Shown piece by piece: positions 16,806 through 24,558 of a stretch of DNA of 64,000 nucleotides. This DNA is from Planctomycetota bacterium. Its GTDB lineage: Bacteria > Planctomycetota > MHYJ01 > WSZJ01 > JACPWG01. Numbering within the stretch: position 1 is the first letter of the stretch; each line of letters opens with the position of its first letter. The translations under genes were made by a program, and so were the position numbers. The notes under the pieces were generated by a model. That model was not told the origin of the DNA. It made no database searches and saw only the letters and a list, made by a program, of their open reading frames with translations. The DNA lies in contig JACPWG010000074.1 in assembly GCA_016197205.1 (NCBI GenBank), forward strand, positions 46,150-110,149, written 5' to 3'.

Positions 16806-17570
16806 TCACACCGCGTGCATGGGGACGGTCCAGAGGCTCACGCCCCTGGACCGGCGCGCCCTCTTGCCCGTCGGCGGGTGCGGCGCCTCGGGAGGCTCGG
16901 GCAACGCCAGCGGGGAGACCAAGCGCTCGCGCAACCGCTCCGCCGCCGCGCGGAGCTGCGGCTCCCCTTCCCCGGTTTCGCGACGACCAAGGTCCGCGAT
17001 CGCAGACCACCGCGGATCGACGTTCGCCAGGAGGAGGGCGAGAGCGATGTACAATCGCTTTTTCCCCTCGGAGTGGAGATCCGTGAGCGATCCGGCCTCC
17101 TGCAGCGCCTCTTCAATTTGACGCTCGCTCGGCGCCTCATGCTCTCCGCGGAGGCGCCGCCCGATGCCGCCCTCGGACCACTCGAGGAGTCTCTTCGCCA
17201 AGTTGTCCCGCCACCGGCACGCATCCTCGAACGGGAAATATCCAATGCGAAGCTCCGGCCCCGCCAGAGTCCACTCAAGCGAGTCCCGAATTCCAGCCCG
17301 GTCAATGCTGGCCCACAGCCTGGGGCTGAGCACCACGACGACGTGATCGTGGCGTGCGGGCCAGGATGGGATCTTCACCCACGTGCGCAGGTACACGGCC
17401 CTCTCCAGTTCATCGCCGGCGATCTCAGCGTCAAGCAGCGGAATCTTCTGCCCGACGTCGCGGACGCGGAAGAGCCGTCCCTCTCGATCGCGCACGATCG
17501 GCGGGTCGATAACAACGCCTACGTCGCCCGGGGAGCGCGCGGCGACGACGGTAAGGTCCGCCCACGTCAC
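16806..17570 (-). CDS. Conserved-looking 254-aa protein of a putative conflict locus
   Basis: The start is GTG at 17570 with AGAGGT upstream; it overlaps the stop of an upstream remnant (GTGA). I do not recognise a named domain. Residues 1-120 look alpha/beta with hydrophobic strands (VVVVLSPRLWASI, LRIGYFPFED) and ~130-235 are helical. The tail is basic and Pro-rich. There are no membrane segments or signal peptide, so it is cytoplasmic. Its only functional clue is its position directly before the KGGVGR-type ATPase fragment and after the tail of another gene, which suggests a multi-gene operon now decaying. Confidence 0.55.
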   Translation of the reverse strand: MTWADLTVVAARSPGDVGVVIDPPIVRDREGRLFRVRDVGQKIPLLDAEIAGDELERAVYLRTWVKIPSWPARHDHVVVVLSPRLWASIDRAGIRDSLEWTLAGPELRIGYFPFEDACRWRDNLAKRLLEWSEGGIGRRLRGEHEAPSERQIEEALQEAGSLTDLHSEGKKRLYIALALLLANVDPRWSAIADLGRRETGEGEPQLRAAAERLRERLVSPLALPEPPEAPHPPTGKRARRSRGVSLWTVPMHAV

Positions 17571-17669
17571 CGGAGCACCTCTCTCATCACTGCACGGTCC
17601 ACGGCTGCGATACCGGGTCCCCGGCCGTCCAAGAACGCCTTCCCGCAGGCAGCCCCCTCCTCGCGCTCA
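17571..17669 (-). pseudogene. C-terminal tail of a truncated upstream gene
   Basis: In the gap between the hydrolase stop (17667) and the GTG at 17570 there is a frame of ~32 codons ending FLDGRGPGIAAVDRAVMREVL, Arg, stop. The TGA overlaps the next start as GTGA. The sequence looks protein-like and the coupling is typical of an operon, but any N-terminal part would lie inside the alpha/beta hydrolase gene in another frame. I read it as a gene truncated by a rearrangement near 17670. Confidence 0.35.
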
Positions 17670-18536
17670 CGTCGCAAAGAACTCGAGGATGTGGCGGCTC
17701 ACCACGTCCGGGTACTCCTCGTGCGGGAAGAGCTTCGCTCCCGGGATGCTGATAAGCCCCGCGCACGAGGCGAACTGCGGAATCATCTCCCGCGCGCGGT
17801 CGATGGGGAAAAAACCGTCCTCCTCTCCCCAGAGGAGCAGCACGCGCGCCTGGATCTTGGCGTGATCGACGGCCAGGCGATCGAGCTGCGCCCAGTCGAT
17901 GCCCAGGGCGTAGAGCAGATGGCCTTCGGTGCGCCGCTTGGAGGCGATCATGGGCCGGATGAAGTGCTCTTCGAACTCGCCGTCCAGGAGGCTACGATCC
18001 TTGAAGCACCCGCCGAAGCCGAAAGAGGAGCGCACGTAGCGCCGCGACGAAAGCAGCCAGCGGAAGACGGTGTTCGTGCCGGGGAGCGCGGCCAGTTTCT
18101 GGACGAGCTGCACGAGCGGGGGGCGATGGTTGGGAATCTCGGTGTCGATCAGCACAAGCTGTCGCACGCGGGCGGGATCGATGACGGCGAGCCTGCGCGC
18201 AATGGTCGCCCCGGTGTCGTGGGCGACGATCCTGTAGCTCGTGAGCCCCAACCGATCCACGACCCGCTTCAGATTGTCGGCATGTCCATGAAAACTGAAA
18301 TCGTTGTCCGGCTCCCAGTCCGAGTCGCCGGCCCCGGGCAGGTCGACGACGAAGGCGGAGTAGCGCGCGACCAGGGCGGGGAGAAGCTTGCGGTAGGTGA
18401 AGCCGGACAGGGGCCAGCCATGGATGAAGAGCACCGGGTCACCCGCGCCGTAGCGCCGGACGGGAATGCGCACCTTGCCCGCGTCCACCAGCTCGGGCTG
18501 CGCCGTCGCGTACAGCTCGGCCCCCGACTGCCGCAT
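17667..18536 (-). CDS. Alpha/beta hydrolase with Asp nucleophile (dehalogenase/epoxide-hydrolase type)
   Basis: A 289-aa alpha/beta-hydrolase. The oxyanion motif is HGWP (~40-43). The nucleophile elbow reads AHDTGA, so Asp replaces the usual Ser, as in haloalkane dehalogenases, fluoroacetate dehalogenases and epoxide hydrolases. The cap domain (~135-215) contains Trp/Arg/Phe-rich helices. The acid is the Asp of WGEEDGFF, and the base is the His of LFPHEEYPD. Hydrolysis of a C-halogen bond or an epoxide is likely; the cap residues do not let me choose. Cytoplasmic, no signal peptide. Downstream neighbours are the decayed conflict locus. Confidence 0.85.
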   Translation of the reverse strand: MRQSGAELYATAQPELVDAGKVRIPVRRYGAGDPVLFIHGWPLSGFTYRKLLPALVARYSAFVVDLPGAGDSDWEPDNDFSFHGHADNLKRVVDRLGLTSYRIVAHDTGATIARRLAVIDPARVRQLVLIDTEIPNHRPPLVQLVQKLAALPGTNTVFRWLLSSRRYVRSSFGFGGCFKDRSLLDGEFEEHFIRPMIASKRRTEGHLLYALGIDWAQLDRLAVDHAKIQARVLLLWGEEDGFFPIDRAREMIPQFASCAGLISIPGAKLFPHEEYPDVVSRHILEFFAT

Positions 18537-18933
18537 CGTCCCCTCCTGTCAAAAAAAAAGCAACAAGCCGAAATGAAGCTAGGATCGATCTCTCCGGGCG
18601 TTGCCGGCGATGATCGCCGGTAGAGGAGGGTGGACTCAGCGCCCGGCCTCTGCGTCTCCGCGTCTCTGTGTAAAAGTCCCGCATTCGACCCACACGGCCG
18701 GTCCGAATTTCAAATTTCGCCCGCGGCTGGCTGGGACGCGGAGCCATGATTTAGCCGCTTGCCGGCAGCCGGTCGCGTTCAGCCCTCGTTGGGGTCGTTC
18801 AAAAAAAAAGAGCACGAGTTCGAGGCCTCCGACCGCGAGTGGGCGAGGACCCGCGCGCGCTTCTGCGGATTCTAACCGACGGCGGCCCGGAAGGGCAAGG
18901 GGCAGCCGGCAAGCGACGGGAGGGGAGCGGCGG
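18537..18933. other. Intergenic region with 200-bp dispersed repeat
   Basis: No gene is seen. The region holds copy 1 of a ~200-bp repeat, flanked by two A9G runs (near 18551 and 18800). Confidence 0.6.
18563..18756 (+). repeat. ~200-bp dispersed repeat, copy 1
   Basis: This matches 44975-45197 almost throughout: ACAAGCCG, ATCGATCTCTCC, GCGCCCGGCCTCTGCGTCTC, GTGTAAAAGTC, CCCACACGGCCGG and GAGCCATGAT. The second copy has a short AT-rich insertion near 45127-45155. It reads as an open frame on the minus strand, but without coding character. Confidence 0.8.
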
Positions 18934-19317
18934 TCACGGCACGCAGGGTGACCCGAGTGCCCGCCGAACCATGTCCACCACGGAGGAGATGTCGAAGGGT
19001 TTCGCTAGGAAGCCATAGGCGCCGTAGCGCAGGGCCTTGGCCTCGGTGTGCTGTCCTGTGTAGGCCGTCATGAGAATGACAGGAACCCGGCAGGCCGCGC
19101 GGCGCAGCCCGATTAGGAGCTCCAGGCCCGAGAGCCCGGGCATCGAAATGTCCGAGACCACCAGCGCAACCGGCTCCCGAAGCGCGAGCTCCAACGCCGT
19201 TCGGCCGTCCGCGACCTCCAGGACCCGGTGGCCGTCGTTCTCCAGCGCCTCTCTTACCAGGTCGCGAATTGAAGCCTCGTCGTCCACGACCAGGATCGGT
19301 ACGCAGAGCGTGTCCAT
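18934..19317 (-). CDS. Stand-alone response-regulator receiver protein
   Basis: The start is at MDTLCVPILVVDDE (ATG at 19317), giving 127 aa. It is a complete receiver domain: acidic pair Asp12/Asp13, phospho-acceptor Asp56 in VVSDISMPG, Thr84 in ILMTAYTG and Lys106 in FLAKPFD. There is no output domain, so it must act through a partner. It is transcribed divergently from the NtrC-type activator, 279 bp away. No histidine kinase is encoded in the window. Confidence 0.9.
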   Translation of the reverse strand: MDTLCVPILVVDDEASIRDLVREALENDGHRVLEVADGRTALELALREPVALVVSDISMPGLSGLELLIGLRRAACRVPVILMTAYTGQHTEAKALRYGAYGFLAKPFDISSVVDMVRRALGSPCVP

Positions 19318-19596
19318 GGCGTCCCCTTCTCGACTCGGTCGGTCGCCGAGCCATTCTTGCGAATTTGGTAACAATCCGGTCTCTGCCCTCTTCGTACAAC
19401 GGGAACGAGTCGTTACCCGTCTGGGTCATCCGCCCCTGGATCAGGGCCCTGCAGGATCGCGTGCATGCAGGCTGTAGCCGCTCTCCGCGTGAGCCCGACG
19501 GTTCGCGAGCTCCGAGGGAACGGGGCTTGCTCGACTCCGTTCCCGGCGAGAAACCTCCCACCGCACAGGGGACACTTTTCTCGGTGGCGTGCAAGC
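19318..19596. promoter_or_regulatory. Divergent intergenic region between receiver and NtrC-type genes
   Basis: This 279-bp gap must hold promoters for both genes. It is AT-richer around 19365-19380 (GCGAATTTGGTAACAATC). I found no convincing sigma-54 GG-N10-GC site by eye. Confidence 0.4.
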
Positions 19597-21075
19597 ATGT
19601 CCGAAGACCCCTGCCTCCGGGACGCCAGGGTCGTCACTCCCGCCGGTCGGCAGTCCACAGTCCGGCCGGAGCCCTTGACTCCCGCGCAGGCCCGCCGCCC
19701 CTGCGGTCGCTCCCACCTTCTTACCGTGCTGCTGGTGGACGACGATCCGGAGGTGCGGCAGTTCTGTGCCGACGCCGTACGCCAGCAAGGGCATGCCGCC
19801 TTGGAGGCCGAGGACGGTTTGGCCGCTTGCGAGCTGCTGGGCCGCGGGCCCGTAGACGTGCTCGTCACCGATCTTCAAATGCCGCTCATGGACGGCCTCA
19901 GCCTCGTACGGCGGGTGCGGGAGGCTCATCCCGCGACGGAAATCATCGTCCTGACCGCGTTCGGGTCGGTCAAATCCGCCATTGCCTGCATGAAGCTCGG
20001 CGTCAAGGACTACCTGACAAAGCCGTTCAACGTGGACGAACTGGAGGGCGTGCTGGAGGGGATCCGAAAGGCGCGTGCGAAGCGGACGACCGAGCCTCCC
20101 GCCCCACCCGCCGAAGCCTCCCGCCGCCTCGTCGGATCCGGCGGCCCCCAGCTCGTGGGCCGTTCGCGCGGCCTGCGGCGCGTTCTGGAGCTGATCGACC
20201 AGGTCAAGGACCAGCGCTGCAACGTCCTGATCCAGGGGGAGACCGGCACCGGCAAGGAATTGGTCGCGCGCGCCATCCACGCCGCGGGCCCTCTCCGGGA
20301 CGGCCCCTTCCTGGCGGTCAACTGCGGCGGCCTCGCCCCCACGGTCCTGGAGGCCCAGCTCTTCGGGCATGAGCGAGGCGCCTTCACCGGCGCGACCACC
20401 AGCAGTCCCGGCCTGTTTCGGGCCGCCGAAGGGGGAACCCTCTTCCTCGACGAGGTCACCGAGATCGAGCGCACGCTGCAACCGAAGCTGCTGCGCGCGG
20501 TGCAGGAAAGGGAAGTCCTGCCGGTTGGCGGTACGCGCCCCGTCTCGGTATCGGTCCGCCTCGTTGCCGCCACCAACCGGGACCTGGAAGAGGCGGTGGC
20601 CTCCGGCGCCTTCCGCGAGGATCTGTTCTATCGCCTGTGCGTGGTGCCGATCCTGATCCCGCCTCTGCGGGAACGACACGAGGATGTTCCCGACCTGGTT
20701 GCGTACTTCATGGAGAAATTCGGCTCGGCCGCCGGCCAACCTGAGCGCTCGCTCGCTCCCGCCGCCCTCGAGTGCCTGACCGCCTACTCCTGGCCGGGGA
20801 ACATCCGCGAACTGCAGAACGTCATCGAGCGGATCCATGTCACCACCCGGGCGCCGCGCATCGAAGTGGAGCACCTGCCCGAGAAGCTCCGGCAGGGCCG
20901 ATCCGCGGGCCGGGAAGCCGAGGCTCCGGCGGTTTCCACCTATGCCGACACCGAGCGCCGGCTCCTCGAACAAGCGCTGCGGGAAGCGGGCGGCAACAAG
21001 TCGCACGCCGCACGGATCCTGGGCATTGAGCGGCAGCGGCTCACGCGCAAGCTTCGGAAATTCGGCCTGAACTGA
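19597..21075 (+). CDS. NtrC-family sigma-54 dependent response regulator
   Basis: The start is at MSEDPCLRD (ATG 19597), giving 492 aa; the frame is open further upstream. Domains: receiver ~44-155 with phospho-acceptor Asp92 (VLVTDLQMP); AAA+ domain ~183-415 with Walker A GETGTGKE at 214-221, the sigma-54 contact loop GAFTGA at 261-266, Walker B LFLDEV and the arginine-finger region; Fis-type HTH at ~465-490 (NKSHAARILGIERQRL). Phosphorylated, it should oligomerise and remodel RNA polymerase-sigma-54. The neighbouring secretion locus is a plausible target but no site was seen. Confidence 0.95.
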   Translation: MSEDPCLRDARVVTPAGRQSTVRPEPLTPAQARRPCGRSHLLTVLLVDDDPEVRQFCADAVRQQGHAALEAEDGLAACELLGRGPVDVLVTDLQMPLMDGLSLVRRVREAHPATEIIVLTAFGSVKSAIACMKLGVKDYLTKPFNVDELEGVLEGIRKARAKRTTEPPAPPAEASRRLVGSGGPQLVGRSRGLRRVLELIDQVKDQRCNVLIQGETGTGKELVARAIHAAGPLRDGPFLAVNCGGLAPTVLEAQLFGHERGAFTGATTSSPGLFRAAEGGTLFLDEVTEIERTLQPKLLRAVQEREVLPVGGTRPVSVSVRLVAATNRDLEEAVASGAFREDLFYRLCVVPILIPPLRERHEDVPDLVAYFMEKFGSAAGQPERSLAPAALECLTAYSWPGNIRELQNVIERIHVTTRAPRIEVEHLPEKLRQGRSAGREAEAPAVSTYADTERRLLEQALREAGGNKSHAARILGIERQRLTRKLRKFGLN

Positions 21076-21158
21076 CCTTGCGCCCGGCCGGACTGGGCGG
21101 GACGCTCGCCAGCCGCGCGTGCTCACGGCGCGCCTCCAGACGCTCGCGGAACGATCGC

Positions 21159-21806
21159 CTACCATCCCAGCTCCAGTTCGAAGACGCGCTCGCGTTCGAA
21201 CGCGATGGCCGTGAGGGTGACCCGAACCGGGAAAGAGGTCCCAACCGCCGTGGTCAGCGACTTCATCGAGGTCGCGACCGTGGTCGGATCCTGCCCTGGC
21301 ACTTCACGCACGAAACGATTTCCTTCCACCCGGTAGACCACCTCCCCTCCCCCTTCCTGGTGCACCTGGAACCGGTCCGCCTCGCCGGTCACGCTGGTAG
21401 CCCGGGCCATGTCCTGGGTGATCGACATCACCGCCAGGTTCAACTCCTGAACCAGCGCGGCCCGGGCACGGGCGTCCACGTAGCCCAAGTTCACGTCCCG
21501 CCACACGGGGCCAAGCCCGGCTACGAGCAGAGTCATCAGCAGACTGGTGACCGCGACTTCCAGAAGCGTGAAGCCGCCACGCCCGGCACACCCGGGAAGA
21601 CGCTGGGAAACTCTCCGCGCTGCGAATCGTTCAATGCTTGTTTTCTTGCGACAATTCTTGCTTGAGTCGAAAGCAAAGAAAACCACAGATTTCACAGATT
21701 CTACGCGATACCACAGATTACGAGTCTGTGAAATCGTCGTTAATCTGTGAAATCTGTGGTTCCGTCGTCGCTTGGCTGCGGCCCCGCCGCGCTGCGGCCT
21801 ACTCAT
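21159..21806 (-). CDS. Pilin-like protein (GspJ/PilW type) with repeat-derived leader
   Basis: The pilin signal is clear: GRGGFTLLEVAVTSLLMTLLVAGLG, with cleavage expected after Gly before Phe and Glu at +5. The only coupled start is the ATG at 21806, which overlaps the stop of the preceding gene (ATGAGTAG). That start makes a ~78-residue leader, of which ~57 residues are the in-frame translation of a 171-bp ACAGATT repeat. GTG codons inside the repeat (for example 21686) are alternatives. The mature part (~138 aa) resembles a minor pseudopilin (AALVQELNLAVMSITQDMARA). It is the last gene of the secretion operon. Confidence 0.7.
   Translation of the reverse strand: MSRPQRGGAAAKRRRNHRFHRLTTISQTRNLWYRVESVKSVVFFAFDSSKNCRKKTSIERFAARRVSQRLPGCAGRGGFTLLEVAVTSLLMTLLVAGLGPVWRDVNLGYVDARARAALVQELNLAVMSITQDMARATSVTGEADRFQVHQEGGGEVVYRVEGNRFVREVPGQDPTTVATSMKSLTTAVGTSFPVRVTLTAIAFERERVFELELGW
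21628..21798 (-). repeat. ACAGATT-type dispersed repeat, copy 2
   Basis: About 171 bp, matching 3257-3425 in inverse orientation from GCGCGGCGG to AGAATTGTCGCAAGAAAAC. It lies directly after the stop of the 556-aa gene and inside the 5' part of the pilin frame. Confidence 0.85.
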
Positions 21807-23469
21807 CGCGACCGATCCTCGACAGGACCTGCCCGAAGCATGCACGCCAGGCCATCGCATGCCCGCCCTCGAGCGGCGCGGCGCGGACGGCGGGCGGTGC
21901 GCGTCGCTCGCACGCCAGCAACGCCAGCACCGCGCAGGGTTCCAGGTCGGCAGGGAACTTCGAAGGGAGATGCCGGGCCAACCGCAGCACGTCTTCCGAG
22001 GTGAGCGTGGCCGCGCCACGGGGCGCCACGGCGAGCCATTCCCCGTCCAGCATGGCTCCCCTGCGCTGCTCGTCGGTCCGCGTGCGCGGGGCCGCCAGCC
22101 GCACCTCCGTGGGACGGCTCAAGACCCGGTGTACGAGCCCGATGCGAAACCAAGGCTCCTCGCCGCTGCGCAGGAGCGCCCGTTCCGCCCGCGCGAACAC
22201 ATCCTCCAGCAATGCCAGGGCGACGGTACACGCCGGCGCGTCGGCGAACGCATCGTCGCGACCGACGATCTCCGCCGCCAAGTCGACCACCGATTCCAGG
22301 TCCGAGCCGGTCGTGTCGTCCGGCGAATCGCCGAGGACCTGTGCGAGCGACTCCTGTCGCTTCGGGTCCACCAGGAGGCCGGCCGAAGGCCCCTCCTTGG
22401 CGGCGCGGTCGAACCGGACCCTGAGGATACGCCGGACTCCGACCAGGTCCCGCCTGCGGAAGGCGGGACGCACTTGCGCCACCAGGTCGCCGGCCGGCCC
22501 GCCGGGCGACCCTTGCCGCTCCGCGAGGCCGGCCTCCAGCTCGCGGCGTTCCCGGTCCAGGTGGCGAAGGACGGCGTCGTCGCCGGCATAGCGCCTGCCG
22601 AGCGCGTCCAGTCGGTTTCGCAGCACGCCGAGCCGTTCCACGGTCAGGCGCTTCCCCTCGGCGGGCCGGACCATCGCGCTCAGGACCCGCAGGCGGGTCG
22701 CTTCCAGGTCCTTTCGCCCCTCCCCCTCGGCGCGCGCCACGGCCTGGTCCGTCAACTCGAGGGCCGTGTCGGGCTCTCCCCCCGCCAGCGCGGCTTCGAT
22801 CTTCGCCGCCGACCGCTCCGGGTCTTCTTCGCGCAAGGTCGCGCCCAGGGCCTCGGCCAGCCGACCGCACTCGGTCCCGGCCTGGGTGGGGGCGTGCCCG
22901 TCGGGGTCGAAGGACCTCAACCCGGTCGGAAAGCGGCCCAGGGCGGCCAGGGCCGCCCGAGCGTTCCCCGCCTTTTGCAAGCTCTCCGCCTGGCCTCGGA
23001 CCTCGGCCCAGGCGGCCACGGCGCGGGCTTCCAACTGCTTCTTCGCCTCCTCGAGCTCCTGCGCCAGGCTCTTCCGGAAACCCGGCAGCTTCTGGGCCGC
23101 CAGCGCCTGCTCGAGCTCGGCGTACAGCCGTTGGGCCGTCTCGGTCGAGAACTCCCTCTCCAGGCGCGCGCGCTTCCCGTGGAGCCGGTTGAGCTGACTC
23201 TTGAAGGACGCGACTTCCGGGTCTTCGGCCAGGCCGGCGCCGACCGCCGTGGGGAGCGGCGTCGAAGGCCAGGCCCAATGCCCCGCGGCCGCCACCGCGA
23301 GCACCGTGACCGCCAGTACGAGGCCGCGGCGCCGGCCGCGCGCGGGGCGACGAGTGCCGCGCGGCGCCGGCGGTTTCGTCCCGGTGCCTGCGGGTGACTG
23401 AGCCGGGAGCGCCCCAGGTCGAGCGGCCGGGGCCTCGGAGGACTCCGCCCTGCGCGTCAAGTTTGTCAT
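21799..23469 (-). CDS. Membrane-anchored helical protein of the secretion operon
   Basis: The start is ATG 23469 (MTNLTRRAESS), overlapping the gspF stop by 4 nt; 556 aa. A basic, Pro-rich cytoplasmic segment (1-49) precedes one membrane helix (~50-68, GLVLAVTVLAVAAAGHWAW). A helical, Leu/Glu/Arg-rich extracytoplasmic region with coiled-coil and TPR-like character follows (SFKSQLNRLHGKRARLEREF, LQKAGNARAALAALGRFP). It has no match that I recognise among standard type II secretion components. Its place between gspF and the last pilin gene suggests a lineage-specific accessory subunit. Confidence 0.75.
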   Translation of the reverse strand: MTNLTRRAESSEAPAARPGALPAQSPAGTGTKPPAPRGTRRPARGRRRGLVLAVTVLAVAAAGHWAWPSTPLPTAVGAGLAEDPEVASFKSQLNRLHGKRARLEREFSTETAQRLYAELEQALAAQKLPGFRKSLAQELEEAKKQLEARAVAAWAEVRGQAESLQKAGNARAALAALGRFPTGLRSFDPDGHAPTQAGTECGRLAEALGATLREEDPERSAAKIEAALAGGEPDTALELTDQAVARAEGEGRKDLEATRLRVLSAMVRPAEGKRLTVERLGVLRNRLDALGRRYAGDDAVLRHLDRERRELEAGLAERQGSPGGPAGDLVAQVRPAFRRRDLVGVRRILRVRFDRAAKEGPSAGLLVDPKRQESLAQVLGDSPDDTTGSDLESVVDLAAEIVGRDDAFADAPACTVALALLEDVFARAERALLRSGEEPWFRIGLVHRVLSRPTEVRLAAPRTRTDEQRRGAMLDGEWLAVAPRGAATLTSEDVLRLARHLPSKFPADLEPCAVLALLACERRAPPAVRAAPLEGGHAMAWRACFGQVLSRIGRDE

Positions 23470-24557
23470 CGTACTCCTCCCGCCATGCTGAACATGGGCA
23501 GATAGATCGCCAGCAAGAGCACCGCGACCATGCCCCCCATGCCGACCACGATGAGCGGCTCCATGAGCGAGGTCACGCGGGTGACCAGGGAGGCGACCTT
23601 TCGTTTGTAATAGGCGGACACCTGCCCGAGCACTTCCGCGAGCTTTCCGGACTCCTCGCCCACCTTCACCATGTTGACCAGGATCGGCGCGAACAGCCCG
23701 GACTTGGCCAGCGAGGCGGCCAGCGGGGCGCCGTCCCGCACCCGGTGCTCGATCTGCCCGAGCCCGCCGGCGTAGATGGGATTCCCACCGAAAATGCCGC
23801 GCACGATCGTCAGGGCCTCCAGCAACGAACTGCCGGACCGGAGCAGGAGGCCGAGGTTCATGGCGAACTTCTGCATGGTCGATTGGCAAATCAGGTCGCC
23901 GATGACCGGCACGCACATCAAGAACAGGTTGCATACGATCCGACCCGAGGGCGAGCGCACGAAGGCGCGAAACGCCACCACGGCGGCGACCGCCCCGGCG
24001 AGGAGCGTGGGCCATTTCGACGTGACGAATTGGGACGCATCGATCACCGCCTGCGTGATGGCCGGCAGCTTGCCTCCCATGGAAGCGAAGAGATCGGCGA
24101 AGGTGGGGACGACCACGGTGAGCATTACGATCAGGGCGCCGAGCGAGACGAGGGACAGGATGACCGGGTAGATCAGGGCCGAGACCACCTTGCCGCGGAC
24201 CTCGCGCGCCTCGACGATGTAGTCTGCGAGCTGGGTCATGACCTCGGCGAGCTGCCCGGTCACCTCGCCGGTGCGGATCACCTGGACCCACTGGAAGTCG
24301 AAGATCCGGGGATGCTCGGACAGCGCGGCGTGCAGGCTGGAGCCCGCGCTGCACCGGCGCGTGAGGTCGCGGATGAGGTCGGCGAGCTTGAGGCTGAGGG
24401 ACTGGTCGGCGCAGAGTTTGAGGGCCTCCATGAGCGGCATGCCGGCGCGGAGCACGGTGGCGAACTGGACGAAGAACTGGATCTTGTCGTCCACGCGGAT
24501 GCCCGCATGGGGCTTGGCGACCACGCGGGAGTGTTTCAGGACGCCGTCGACGTTCAC
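23466..24557 (-). CDS. gspF: Type II secretion / type IV pilus inner-membrane platform protein
   Basis: A 363-aa member of the GspF/PilC family. It contains two homologous T2SSF domains (~25-145 and ~228-350: FFVQFATVLRAGMPLMEAL and FAMNLGLLLRSGSSLLEAL), each followed by membrane helices (~127-165, ~180-200, ~333-355). The second domain keeps the typical VKVGEESGKLAEVL. It couples the ATPase to pseudopilus assembly in the inner membrane. It begins 2 nt from the gspE stop and overlaps the next gene by 4 nt. Confidence 0.95.
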   Translation of the reverse strand: MNVDGVLKHSRVVAKPHAGIRVDDKIQFFVQFATVLRAGMPLMEALKLCADQSLSLKLADLIRDLTRRCSAGSSLHAALSEHPRIFDFQWVQVIRTGEVTGQLAEVMTQLADYIVEAREVRGKVVSALIYPVILSLVSLGALIVMLTVVVPTFADLFASMGGKLPAITQAVIDASQFVTSKWPTLLAGAVAAVVAFRAFVRSPSGRIVCNLFLMCVPVIGDLICQSTMQKFAMNLGLLLRSGSSLLEALTIVRGIFGGNPIYAGGLGQIEHRVRDGAPLAASLAKSGLFAPILVNMVKVGEESGKLAEVLGQVSAYYKRKVASLVTRVTSLMEPLIVVGMGGMVAVLLLAIYLPMFSMAGGVR

Positions 24558-24558
24558 G

